The notes under the pieces: generated by a model
The model's database searches: none
Told to the model about the DNA's origin: nothing
The model's input: only the letters and a program-made list of their open reading frames with translations
Made by a program: the position numbers and the translations under genes
Shown: piece by piece, positions 8,938 to 18,404 of the stretch
Position numbering within the stretch: the first letter of the stretch is position 1
How the letters are laid out: each line of letters opens with the position of its first letter
Source: Zygnema cylindricum
Lineage: Eukaryota; Streptophyta; Zygnematophyceae; Zygnematales; Zygnemataceae
Direction of reading: 5' to 3'
DNA: 26,904 nucleotides
NCBI GenBank assembly: GCA_037447655.1
Contig: JBBHKE010001973.1
Span: 120,001-146,904 of the forward strand

Positions 8938-9596
8938 CACCAGGTGCAAAATTTCAAACAGAAAAATATTTACTGCGAAAACTTAAAAGTGGCAACACTG
9001 TATAACCAGATCAGAAAGCTATGGAGAAAAAAAGTATTAAAAAACCTTAAAACTAACCAAAAAAATGTTCAATATCTTCTTTGTTTGTCGGGAAACGTTA
9101 TCAAGTACCAGCTTCGCCCTCATTGGAAGGTGCCGAACTCGAATTCTACGAAGGGAGAAGAAAAAAACATAACGAAACCAGAAACCGATTAAGTGTTTAT
9201 TAGCATTTCGGCAAGACGGAGGAAAAAAAAAAACTCCTTTTAAGATTTTGTGTTTTTTTTTTGGGGGTTCTAGTTTTTTCCTCTTAAAATTATATTTAAA
9301 AAAACATAAAACAAAACATAGAACTAAGGTGTTTCCGCAAAAGTAACCTAAATATAAAGACAAGACTAGAATTTCCCAAAAGTAAAATTTGAAATGAGAC
9401 TGAAAATGTAAAACAAGACTAGAAGTTCCCGAAACATAGCTAGAACCTCCAAAATATAAGAAAACATTCACAAAAAAACCTAAAATCTCCAAAAATAGAA
9501 TCCCTCCCCTTCCCCTACACACCAAAAGAAAAGAAAAAAAGAATCTACTTTCAAAATTTTAGAGAACCTTGTCGTAAGAAGCCTCGTCTAAAAAAC
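8935..9596. other. A-rich region downstream of taxilin
   Basis: Many A runs on the plus strand and repeated CTAGAA-type words (9330-9500). No conserved coding sequence. On the minus strand it would be the 3' UTR or downstream flank of taxilin. Confidence 0.45.
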
Positions 9597-9832
9597 TCAA
9601 AACTGAGGACAGATCAACACAAAAAAAAAAAATTGATAATAACAAATAATAATAATTAAAACAATTGCTGACAGTAAAAACTTAAAAAATCTGTGGGCAG
9701 CAAAAAAAAAAATCTTACCTGCTCCTGTCGTGCGAGATTCTGTTTTCTTTCCGACTGGAGGGACCGACAGAGGGCCTCTAGTCTCTCCTTTTGGGCTCGC
9801 AAAGTCTCCACTTGCTTCTTCTGGGCATTTCT
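9597..9832 (-). CDS. taxilin, conserved C-terminal exon and possible terminal exon
   Basis: Minus-strand exon 9832-9719 (38 codons, phase 0 on both sides): acceptor CGACAG, donor GTAAGA. It encodes RNAQKKQVETLRAQKERLEA followed by LCRSLQSERKQ, the end of the taxilin coiled coil, in particular the LCRSLQ-ERKQ block. It continues in frame from the LIELVEE end of the exon at 22203-22108, about 12.3 kb away. After the donor, a good acceptor (GTCCTCAG, ending at 9603) would add one Phe codon and TGA (9602-9597), ending the protein RQEQF. That terminal exon is a guess: other AGs in the 116-bp intron would also give short tails. Confidence 0.88.
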
Positions 9833-10063
9833 CTGTCGGAAAACAAAAATGAAACAAAGAAGAAAAACTTTTACTTTTACTTATTCAAATTGTCTATGTT
9901 TCAGGTACCAGAAGTGCACTCAATTTTCTTTTTCAATTGTCTTTTCTGGGCATTTCCTTGTCAAAAAAAAAAAAATTATTACGACTATTCAGCTCCTCCC
10001 TGACTAAATAATCGTTCTCCCACTCGCCTTCTCCCTCCCGATCTCCCTGGCAACTGCCCTCGA

Positions 10064-10094
<31 letters not shown>

Positions 10095-10916
10095 ATTCCT
10101 CTCTCCCTCCCTCTCACTCTCCCTCTCCCTCTCTCCCTTCCTTTCCTTCTTCCCTCTCATCTCCGGCTTGTTTTTCCTTCGAAAGCAAAAAAACCAAAAG
10201 AAAAAAAACCTGACTTAAACCAGTTTTTCCTTTCTTCAGAAGCAGTTAGCTCCCTCTCCTTTCCATTTGGTTTCCAAAGCATTTCCAATTTATTTATTTT
10301 TTGTCTACTGCAAACACTTCATTCTTCAGATGAGGGTAAACATTACTTTGTAAAGAAATTAGAAAAAAAAAGAGAAAAAAGCCTAATTTGTTTAATGAAT
10401 TATGAAATAATGTTTTTTTGTGACGAATGAACAAGGAAGTGAAAATAAGAGATTTTCTGACATCTCTAGTTCCAAAAACAAAGAAACGGGCTTTTTTACG
10501 ACAAATTAAAATACAAAGATTATGGAAAAGAAAAATGTACTTCTCTGATTAATCTAGTGAGTTAAAAGATTTAAGGTTCCCTTTTAAGGTTTGTACAAAC
10601 AGACATATAAAACAAAAAAAAAAGTCTCTTGCGGTGAGTAAAAAATCAGGGTTACTATGACAATTTTTAGTAAGACAGTGTGGGAACAACAAAAAACGAG
10701 CGCTCGGCGAGTTTTTAGTAGAAAATAAGATTATTACAACAAAGTGTGTGCGTTTGTGTGTGTGTTATTGGGGGTAGGTTTTGATGTGTATATAATTTAA
10801 TTGGGGGGATGGGGTTTCTGGCAATAAATGGAAAGGGGGGAAAGATTGATGGATTACTAAAGGGGGCCCGCACCTATGATTCCGCCCGTCGACGTGCGGT
10901 TGGCATCGACTGCAGG
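9833..10916. other. first part of the large taxilin intron
   Basis: AT-rich sequence with CT-rich repeats at about 10055-10160 and a short GT repeat (10742-10766). It includes a partial copy, around 9944-9965, of the exon-acceptor sequence at 9817-9840. No other gene is seen. Confidence 0.5.
10055..10160. repeat. (CT)n/CCCTCT microsatellite
   Basis: (CT)n followed by imperfect CCCTCTC units; a purine tract on the minus (taxilin) strand, inside its large intron. Confidence 0.85.
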
Positions 10917-10918
10917 CC

Positions 10919-11160
10919 GGATCCGTAGGAATATAGTGACGATGAGTACGTACTGTCGCCTAGGGAGGAAGAAGACGACAGAGCTTGTCGCCTAGGGAGG
11001 AAGAAGATGACAGAGCTCAGATCCGTAGAACATAGTGACGAGGAGTACGTGCTGTCGCCTAGGGAGGAAGAAGACGACAGAGCTTGTCACCTAGGGAGGA
11101 AGAAGACGACAGAGCTCAGATCCGTGGGAACATAGTGACAAGGAGTACGTACTGTCACCT
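10919..11160 (+). repeat. nested minisatellite, 99-100 bp unit with 32-bp subrepeats
   Basis: The unit begins GATCCGTRGGAACATAGTGA at 10920, 11020 and 11119 (spacing 100 then 99 bp; the third copy is partial). Each full unit contains two copies of a 32-bp subrepeat, starting TGTCGCCTAGGGAGGAAGAA, at 10954/10986 and 11053/11085. One frame reads SDDEYVLSPREEEDD, then SDEEYVLSPREEEDD a unit later, but the 1-bp length differences break the frame. Confidence 0.9.
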
Positions 11161-11745
11161 TTGGTAGAATGGAAGATTGGAATCTATTTGTAGTATGCTT
11201 TTCCCACGCGGCAACCGGACCCTTTTTTTAAATGTCAGTTACGTAGATTAGTTTTACCTTACTTTATCACACCTTTACTACATGTAATATCTAGAAACCT
11301 TGTAGGCGACTTCTATAGGCTAGTTTTTTGAATTTTTTCTCCTTAGGCTTCTCTTAAAAGGATTAGCTAAGGCAAAAGTTAACGACAAACCTCCCTTTAG
11401 TATTCCTTGTTTGTCTCATTTTCTTTGGCCTTTGCCTTCTTTCAGCATTGCTTCCATCTTTAGGCCTTTTCGTCACTACACACACACACACACATGTAGA
11501 AATTGATGGTCTATTTTTAAGTATTTTCTAGGTCTAAATAGAAATATACAAAGAAGCCGAGGCAGTCTATCTCTAACTTCTCTCTCCAACTCCCACACTT
11601 GTCGCAGTCACTGAGAAATTTGAGAGGAAGCTAGAGCCATGGCTACCTAGGCTATCCAGAGGTTTACGGGTAAATATATTAGTTTATTTACCATTAGGAG
11701 TTGATTTACTAAAAAGACATATGTTGCACCCAAGATTTGATCCTG
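11161..11745. other. gene-free intron sequence before copia element 1
   Basis: Contains an (AC)n run (about 11477-11494) and a CT-rich patch (11570-11600). No coding similarity recognised. Confidence 0.4.
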
Positions 11746-11750
11746 GTACC

Positions 11751-12626
11751 TATTAGATTTAACTTCAATCTGTAGCGATGAGCTTTTCTCGTCGCTGTAA
11801 CAAATTGTTACCCCGGAAATCACGGAACAAAAAGACGCCAACAAACATCGGTAAAAATACGATTCACTATTCTTGGTACGCCGTAAAATTCACACGTCAA
11901 ATAAATATTTTAAAAGTATGCCACGTCGGATACTTTCAAAAAGTATGCCACGTCAGATTCTAAAAGGTATGACGTAACAACAAAAGATAATCGAAACGAC
12001 AAAGTACCGCGGGAAATTTAAAATTGAAATAGTACCAGGAAAGTCCGATGTAACTTATAAGAACTTTGAAATTCAAATTCTTGATTTCAAACTCATTCAA
12101 ATTTCTTAGTAAGCAAAATTTGAATGTTTCAATCCGATGTAGCTTAGTTCGTTATATTCAAGGAAGAACAGTGTTAGTTTAGGAAGTATATAATTACCAT
12201 TGTAGGAAGCAAAAAAATTATCAGATTAGTTTACATTGTATGTTTACATTCTTATCAATATTAAAGAAATTTCATTTGCTTTGTGTTTTGTGTAAGTCTG
12301 AATGTGAATATTGAAGTGTAAATCTGATCAAGTATAATCTGAGTGTTTCAGAAGGTTATTATGGTCAGAAAGGAAGTAATTATCTAAATGTTAGTAAGAT
12401 AAATTGACTTCAAGGTCTGACATCTGATTTCTTTAAAGTATGAAGTCTTTAATAGATATCAGGGGGACAGGTTATGTGTCCAAGGTATATTGTTTGATAA
12501 AAGTTGAGACTTTAGAAGTCAAGATTCTTTGAAGTAATTATAAGGATTCTGTGAAGAGTGTTGTTTAGGCAGTTTAAGGTTGCTTAGCTATAAGTGATCA
12601 GTCAATATGGACGATTAAGGTTTACA
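11751..12626 (+). repeat. 5' LTR of copia element 1
   Basis: Starts TATTAGATTTAAC and ends GGTTTACA, so the termini are TA...CA rather than the usual TG...CA. A TATATAA box lies at 12187-12193. Upstream of it are two copies of AAGTATGCCACGTC (about 11914 and 11941), plus CACACGTCAA and ATGACGTAAC, which look like ACGT-core bZIP sites in the U3 region. Confidence 0.95.
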
Positions 12627-12627
12627 A

Positions 12628-12640
12628 GTTATGGGCCCAC
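12628..12640 (+). promoter_or_regulatory. primer-binding site of element 1 (initiator tRNA-Met, internal)
   Basis: GTTATGGGCCCAC begins one base after the LTR. It is complementary to the anticodon arm of eukaryotic initiator tRNA-Met (GTGGGCCCATAAC), not to the acceptor 3' end, as in Drosophila copia and yeast Ty5, which use half-tRNA primers. The ATG inside it is the gag start codon. Confidence 0.8.
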
Positions 12641-13446
12641 GCCCTAAACTGCCTGTATTCAATGGATCTAACTATCTGTTATGGAAGACACTTATGGAGG
12701 GACACCTCGAGGAGAAAGAACTTCTACATGTGGTGGATAAATCAGTTACAAGGATATCATCAGAATCAGATGATGAAGGATCTAAACAAATGGAAAATAC
12801 AAAAGTAAGAAATTTGCTTTTTCAGAGTATGTCTGAAGATATCGTCATGTCTTGTATCAGGTTCAAGAATGCTAATGATATTTGGAATGAACTAGAAGAA
12901 ATGTATCAGGTGTCAAATTTACAACAACAGACCGTGATAGATCAGATGATGATTCACAATTACAAGTATACAGGAGGATCCATGATTGGATATATTAATG
13001 GATTTCAGAAATTGTATACGGAAGCTGCAGGAGCAGGAAAAGTATATAAAGCTGATGAGCAAGTTTTTCAATTAGTATGTCGTTTACCTCCAGAATATAG
13101 ATGTGTGTTGCAGCAGTTACAAATGCACAAACAAGAAAATTGGAAATGGTCACAAGCTGTAGGATTGATTCTAGTTGAAGAGTCAAATTTACAATTAATG
13201 GGAGGAGGTCCATTAGTTCAGGCTCTGTCATCTCAATCTCAGAAACCGAAAATTACCTATCAGGGGAGCTATGATGTACCAAGGGACAAGACTTGTTACT
13301 ACTGTCACAAACCAGGACATTTCAAGCGAAACTGTTATTTGTATCTCAAAGAGTCTAACAAAGGAAAGAAGCCTTTCAAACAACAAAACAAAGAAGGAGT
13401 TCTTCTGAGGGAAAAAGAAGAAAATACCGAAGTGGAAAAAGAATAA
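12631..13446 (+). CDS. gag: copia element 1 gag (capsid-nucleocapsid), 271 aa
   Basis: Starts at the ATG embedded in the primer-binding site (MGPRPKLPVFNGSNYLLW). The N-terminal two thirds is the helical copia gag domain (FNGSNYLLWKTLMEGHL, then the DIWNELEEMYQ block). Near residue 225 is one zinc knuckle, CYYCHKPGHFKRNC, a perfect CX2CX4HX4C that binds the RNA genome. The C-terminus is Lys/Glu-rich and ends at TAA 13444-13446. The downstream protease continues in the same frame, so only this single stop separates gag from pol. Gag forms the cytoplasmic virus-like particle. The ORF is otherwise intact. Confidence 0.93.
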   Translation: MGPRPKLPVFNGSNYLLWKTLMEGHLEEKELLHVVDKSVTRISSESDDEGSKQMENTKVRNLLFQSMSEDIVMSCIRFKNANDIWNELEEMYQVSNLQQQTVIDQMMIHNYKYTGGSMIGYINGFQKLYTEAAGAGKVYKADEQVFQLVCRLPPEYRCVLQQLQMHKQENWKWSQAVGLILVEESNLQLMGGGPLVQALSSQSQKPKITYQGSYDVPRDKTCYYCHKPGHFKRNCYLYLKESNKGKKPFKQQNKEGVLLREKEENTEVEKE

Positions 13447-16400
13447 GATACCGAAGTGGCTTCATTCCCAGAGGAGTTTGTTTGCATGTCTAAAACAGGT
13501 GAAGACTCTTCATTTTCCGGATGGATCATGGATTCAGGAGCATCTGCTCATATGTGCAAAGATAAAGAACTTTTTGTTTCTCTTCAAGAAATAGCACCAA
13601 CAAAAATTTATTGCGGTAATGGAACCAATGAAATCTCCACAGCAAAAGGAAAAGTTATTTTGCATGTGAAGATAGGAAGTGATACAGTCAAAAAAATGCT
13701 AGAAAATGTGTTATATGTTCCTAGCTTTACAAAAAATTTGTTTTATACATCAATTGGAGCCAAAGGAGGATTTAAAGTAATCATGAAAGGAAGTCGGCAG
13801 ATTGTCAATAAGAATGGTCAGACGTTTCTGGAAGGCATTCTAAGCGAAAACAATATGTTTAGGATTGTTATGGTAAATAACACGCAACATTTTGGACTGT
13901 ACTCCGGAGAATTGTCTGATCATGAATTGTGGCATAAACGTTTTGGTCATATAAACTATGATAAACTTAATAAGATGTATAAGGACAAAGTGGTGGATGG
14001 CTTAAAGTGTTCAGTCACATCAGATGTTTGTGATGGCTGTGCTCTTGGAAAAATACATAAACTACCTTTTCCAAAAGACAAGGCCAGTAGAGCAGACAGA
14101 GTCCTAGGAGTAATTCACTCAGATGTATGGGGACCCGCCAAAAAAGAGTCACTCAGTAAGAAAAAGTATATGGTTACTTTTACAGATGATTGGTCTGATA
14201 TAGAATTGTATATTTTATTCAAAACAAAGGAGAAGTTTTTTCAAAATTTCAAGAGTTCAAGACATTGGTGGAAAAACAACAAGGAGTATCATATTACAAC
14301 TACGGACGGACAATGGAGGTGAATACATATCAAAGGAGTTTGCTGCATACTTGAAAGAACAAGGGATTCATCATCAGCTAACTGTTCCCCATACACTTGA
14401 ACAAAATGGAGTAGCAAAACGACTCAACAGAACCTTGACAGAAAGTGCAAGAAGCATGCTAGCAGACAAAAGAATGAACTCAAAATTTTGGGCAGAAGCA
14501 TTCAATTGTGCGAATTATATCAAGAACAGAGTAAGTACAAAAGCTGTAGAAAATGGAAAAACTCCATATGAATTATGGATAGGAAAGAAACCAGATGTTA
14601 GTCATCTAAGAGTTTTTGGAAGCAATGTGTTTTATCTAGATAATGATCAAACTAAGTGGAAAATGGATCCAAAGGGAAAGCCTAGAATCTTAGTAGATTA
14701 TGATGAAAATGCAAAAGGATACAGAGTATATGATCTACTTGCTCAGAATGTAAAGGTAGTAAGAAATATGATAGTCAAAGACGAAGGAAAAACTAAAGAC
14801 CTATTTCAACAAATTGCTACTCCAACATATCAAGAATACATTTTACTAGAAGAGGAAGATAAGAAAATTAAAGAACCCAACCAGGTACAAAGAAATGACG
14901 ACAAGACATCAACAGATGAGAAGACTTCAAGTGATCAAGGAGAAGCTCATGAGGAAATCAGAGCACCAAGTGGGAGACAACCGAGCATACCAACTTCAGC
15001 TTTTCCAGGAGGAAGGAGAACAAGTTAAAGACTTCAAGAAAACAATGTGGTATTTGCTCTATTTGCTCAATCTAATGAACCACATACTTTACAGGAAGCT
15101 TTAGAAAGCCCGGAAAAGGAGAGATGGAAGGAAGCTATCCATGAGGAAATGAATTCTATTATGAAGGCACAAACTTGGGACTTAGTATAATTACCTCCAG
15201 ATAGAAAAGCTATTGGATGTAAATGGGTGTTTAAACTAAAACTAAATCCAGATAATACAATAGACATATATAAAGCAAGGTTGGTAGCCAAAGGATATAA
15301 TCAAAAGGAGGGAATAGATTATGAAGAAACATTTTCCCCTGTAGTGAGATTTCCTTCTATCAGAATTCTCTTAAGTATAGCTGCTACAGAAGACATGGAA
15401 GTTCATCAAATGGACGTAAAGATCGCCTTCTTAAATGGAGAACTGGAAGAAGAAATCTACATGGAACAACCGAAGGATTTATTGAACAAGGGAAGGAAGG
15501 ACTCGTATGTAAACCGATTAAATCATTGTATGGACTTAAACAGGCTCCTAGGAGATGGAATGCCAAACTAGATGAATTTTTGACTAAACTAGGATATCAA
15601 AGAATTAGTTCTGATCATTCAGTGTATGTACTAAATCCAGAAGATAAAAAATGAGTACTATACATTGCAGTTTATAAAAATGATCTACTAATCATTAGCA
15701 AATGTAAGGAACAAATTCAAAAACTGAAAGAAGAATTTTGTAAGCAGTTTGATATGAAAGATATTGGGGAAGCAAAATATATCTTAGGAATACAAATGGA
15801 AAGAGATAGAGAAAAGAAAATCATAAAATTAACACATAAAGAGGCTATAAAAAATATGTTAAGAAAGTTTAACTTCAGCTCAGCTAACAGTTGTATTACA
15901 CCTTTGGATACCAAGAAGAAAAAAGAGGAATAGGATGAAGAAGATGATGAAAAGGTAAATGTACCCTATAAAGAAATTGTGGGAACACTTATCTACTTCA
16001 TGAATTGTACGAGACCTGAGATAGCAGTCGCAGTGGGAATACTCAGCAGAAGTTTGCAGGATCCAAGGAAATCTGACTGGAATACAGTCAAGAGAGTCTT
16101 AAGATATCTTATTGGAACAGCAGATTTATGGTTACACTTGGGTGGAGATTCAATCAACATTCAAACTTGGAGCGATGCAAGTTATGGAGATGACATCACT
16201 AGGAAATCAACATCTGGATACATTCTAAAGATTGGACAAAGACCGTGTTGTTGGGGAAGTAAACTTCAAAAGGTGACAGCTCAGTCAACAATGGAATCTG
16301 AATTCTTAGCAGTCAGCGTGGCAGTAAAAGAAATCATTTGGGTAAAAGCCTTTTTACAAGAATTAGGATGGATGCAGCATGGATCTCAAATTTTATACTG

Positions 16401-16626
16401 TGACAATCAAGCCGCCATAGCTGTAGCAAACAATCCTAAACATTATTTCAAAAGTAAACATATTGACATCAGACTCAGTTTCATCAGAGAAAACATACAG
16501 GACAGAGTTATTAAAATGCAGCATGTATCAGACTCACAGATGATTGTTGACATGATGACTAAGGCACTACCAGGTCCTAAGTTACAGTTTTGCAGATCAG
16601 AAAGCAAATTACTCTTGAGTGGCTAA
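13447..16626 (+). pseudogene. pol: copia element 1 pol (protease, integrase, RT, RNase H), disrupted
   Basis: Protease: WIMDSGASAHM with the DSG active site (about 13527). Integrase: HHCC finger (HELWHKRFGH ... CDGCALGK), then HSDVWGP and LRTDNGGEY aspartates. The glutamate expected in the next motif is Lys (NGVAKRLNRT, about 14409). RT: GCKWVFKLK, ARLVAKGYNQ, FSPVVRFPSIR, MDVKIAFLNGEL, and the YVDD box reads YKND (about 15670). RNase H: SDASYGDD, ESEF, CDNQAAI, ending near TKALPG at the last ORF (15979-16626). Lesions: two shifts between about 14240 and 14300, stops at 15026, 15188, 15652 and 15931, and a shift near 15475. The stops and shifts are consistent with decay by point mutation after insertion. 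Confidence 0.95.
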
Positions 16627-16695
16627 AACTAAGTATAGCAAGGATAATTAGTTTAGGGGAGTAATTTAAAATACACAGATAGAAGTTAAGGGCAG

Positions 16696-17571
16696 TATTG
16701 GATTTAACTTCAATCTGTAGCGATGAGCTTTTCTCGTCGCTGTAACAAATTGTTACCCCAGAAATCACGGAACAAAAAGACGCCAACAAACATCGGTAAA
16801 AATACGATTCACTATTCTTGGTACGCCGTAAAATTCACACGTCAAATAAATATTTTAAAAGTATGCCACGTCGGATACTTTCAAAAAGTATGCCACGTCA
16901 GATTCTAAAAGGTATGACGTAACTGCAAAAGATAATCGAAACGACAAAGTACCGCGGGAAATTTAAAATTGAAATAGTACCAGGAAAGTCTGATGTAACT
17001 CATAAGAACTTTGAAATTCAAATTCTTGATTTCAAACTCATTCAAATTTCTTAGTAAGCAAAATTTGAATGTTTCAATCCGATGTAGCTTAGTTCGTTAT
17101 ATTCAAGGAAGAACTGTGTTAGTTTAGGAAGTATATAATTACCATTGTAGGAGGCAGAAAAATTATCAGATAAGTTTACATTGTATGTTTACATTCTTAT
17201 CAATATTAGAGAAATTTCTTTTTCTTTGTGTTCTGTGTAAGTCTGAATGTGAATATTGAAGTGTAAATCAGATCAATTATAATCTGAGTGTTTCAGAAAG
17301 TTATTATGGTCAGAAGGGAAGTAATTATCTGAATGTTAGTAAGATAAATTGACTTCAAGGTCTGACATCTGATTTCTTTAAAGCAGGAAGTCTTTAATAG
17401 ATATCAGGGGGACAGGTTATGTGTCCAAGGTATATTGTTTGATAAAAGTTGAGACATTGGAAGACAAGATACTTTAAAGTAATTATAAGGATTCTGTGAA
17501 GAGTGTTGTTTAGGCAGTTTAAGGTTGCTTAGCTGTAAGTGATCAGTCAATATGGACGATCAAGGTTTACA
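16696..17571 (+). repeat. 3' LTR of copia element 1
   Basis: Collinear with the 5' LTR over all 876 bp, from TATTGGATTTAAC to GGTTTACA, with its TATATAA box at the same offset (17132-17138). Followed by target duplication GTACC. Confidence 0.95.
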
Positions 17572-18388
17572 GTACCTGCCGGAGTGAAAGTAGCCGATAG
17601 CCGTTAGCCTTATCCGTTAAGTCTAGAACTGGTGTGACGTACTATAGGGTTTGATATTGATTTAAACATTTCCACGTAGGATAATTCATTTAACTGAAAC
17701 TGCTTACGGGATACATAGATCTAGTAATGTAAAAGTACGGATTACGGTATGTATACAAAACGAGTACCGCGCATTTATTTCTTTAACAAAACAAATACCG
17801 CGCATGTATTTATGACGGCTCCGATTGAAATCTGCATTCAATCAAACGGCCGGGAAGAAAGTCGAGATTGTGGAAGAGATTCTCGACGGGTTATGGTCAT
17901 CGCCACATCAGATAACACGTGGCGAAATTACGTTGGATCGCGGTATCTTTGGGGATTACGGCACCGAATCCGGATATGACATGTGTTGACTTTTAAGCCA
18001 TGTCGTACAATTTCCGTACAGAAAGTACACCGGCAGCTGTACTTTTGTGCACGGAAGTGCAATATGATTGGCTCCGTACATCAGTAGATAGAGTCTGTGA
18101 GAGAGATAAGACTTAGAAAAATTAGTAAATAGGACCCTCTCTCCCAAAGAGCTTTTGTACAAAAAGTCAACTTTGACCCTCCATAACTTTCTGCTCAGGG
18201 GAGCAAATTCAGAGATTCTTTTTGATATATACTCAAGGGAGTCTTGCCTTTATAGTGGTGAAGGTGGTCAAAGTTTTTGTTTGCCACGGTGGCGGTTATT
18301 CGTGCTGAAAGACAAAGGGGTCAGGGTTATCTTAGAGGCTTCGTGTGAGCTGCTTACTCTGAGGACCTATGGAGGTCTCAAACTTGCA

Positions 18389-18404
18389 GGTTATGGGCCC
18401 ACCA
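18389..18404 (+). promoter_or_regulatory. primer-binding site of element 2 (initiator tRNA-Met, internal)
   Basis: GGTTATGGGCCCACCA directly follows the LTR-ending TTGCA. All 16 bases are complementary to the anticodon-arm region of plant initiator tRNA-Met as I recall it (TGGTGGGCCCATAACC). The ATG at 18393 inside it starts gag (MGPPSRVPIFNGASF). Confidence 0.8.

Larger units (their letters stand above)
11746..17576 (+). mobile_element. Ty1/copia LTR retrotransposon, element 1 (full length, inactive)
   Basis: 5,821 bp element (11751-17571) between perfect 5-bp target duplications GTACC (11746-11750 and 17572-17576). The two LTRs are both 876 bp. The internal part holds a primer-binding site, gag with a zinc knuckle, then protease, integrase, reverse transcriptase and RNase H in the copia order (integrase before RT). 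A purine-rich AAGTTAAGGGCAG precedes the 3' LTR. The LTRs differ at roughly 28 positions by eye count (about 3 percent), with no indels, so insertion is not recent. Several stops, frameshifts and catalytic changes make it non-autonomous. It lies antisense inside the taxilin intron. Confidence 0.97.

Noticed and set aside
9037-9525. 162-residue minus-strand open frame downstream of taxilin
   Set aside because: Phe/Lys-rich translation of an A/T-rich region with no recognisable domain.
11770-11963. Small open frames in the LTRs (61 and 65 aa) repeated at 16577-16908
   Set aside because: They recur only because the LTR is duplicated; they overlap the U3 region and show no protein resemblance.
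14283-14330. 4-bp duplication (GGAC) as cause of the integrase frameshift
   Set aside because: LRTDNGGEY is encoded directly in frame 2 from 14300, so no duplication is needed; the shifts lie upstream.
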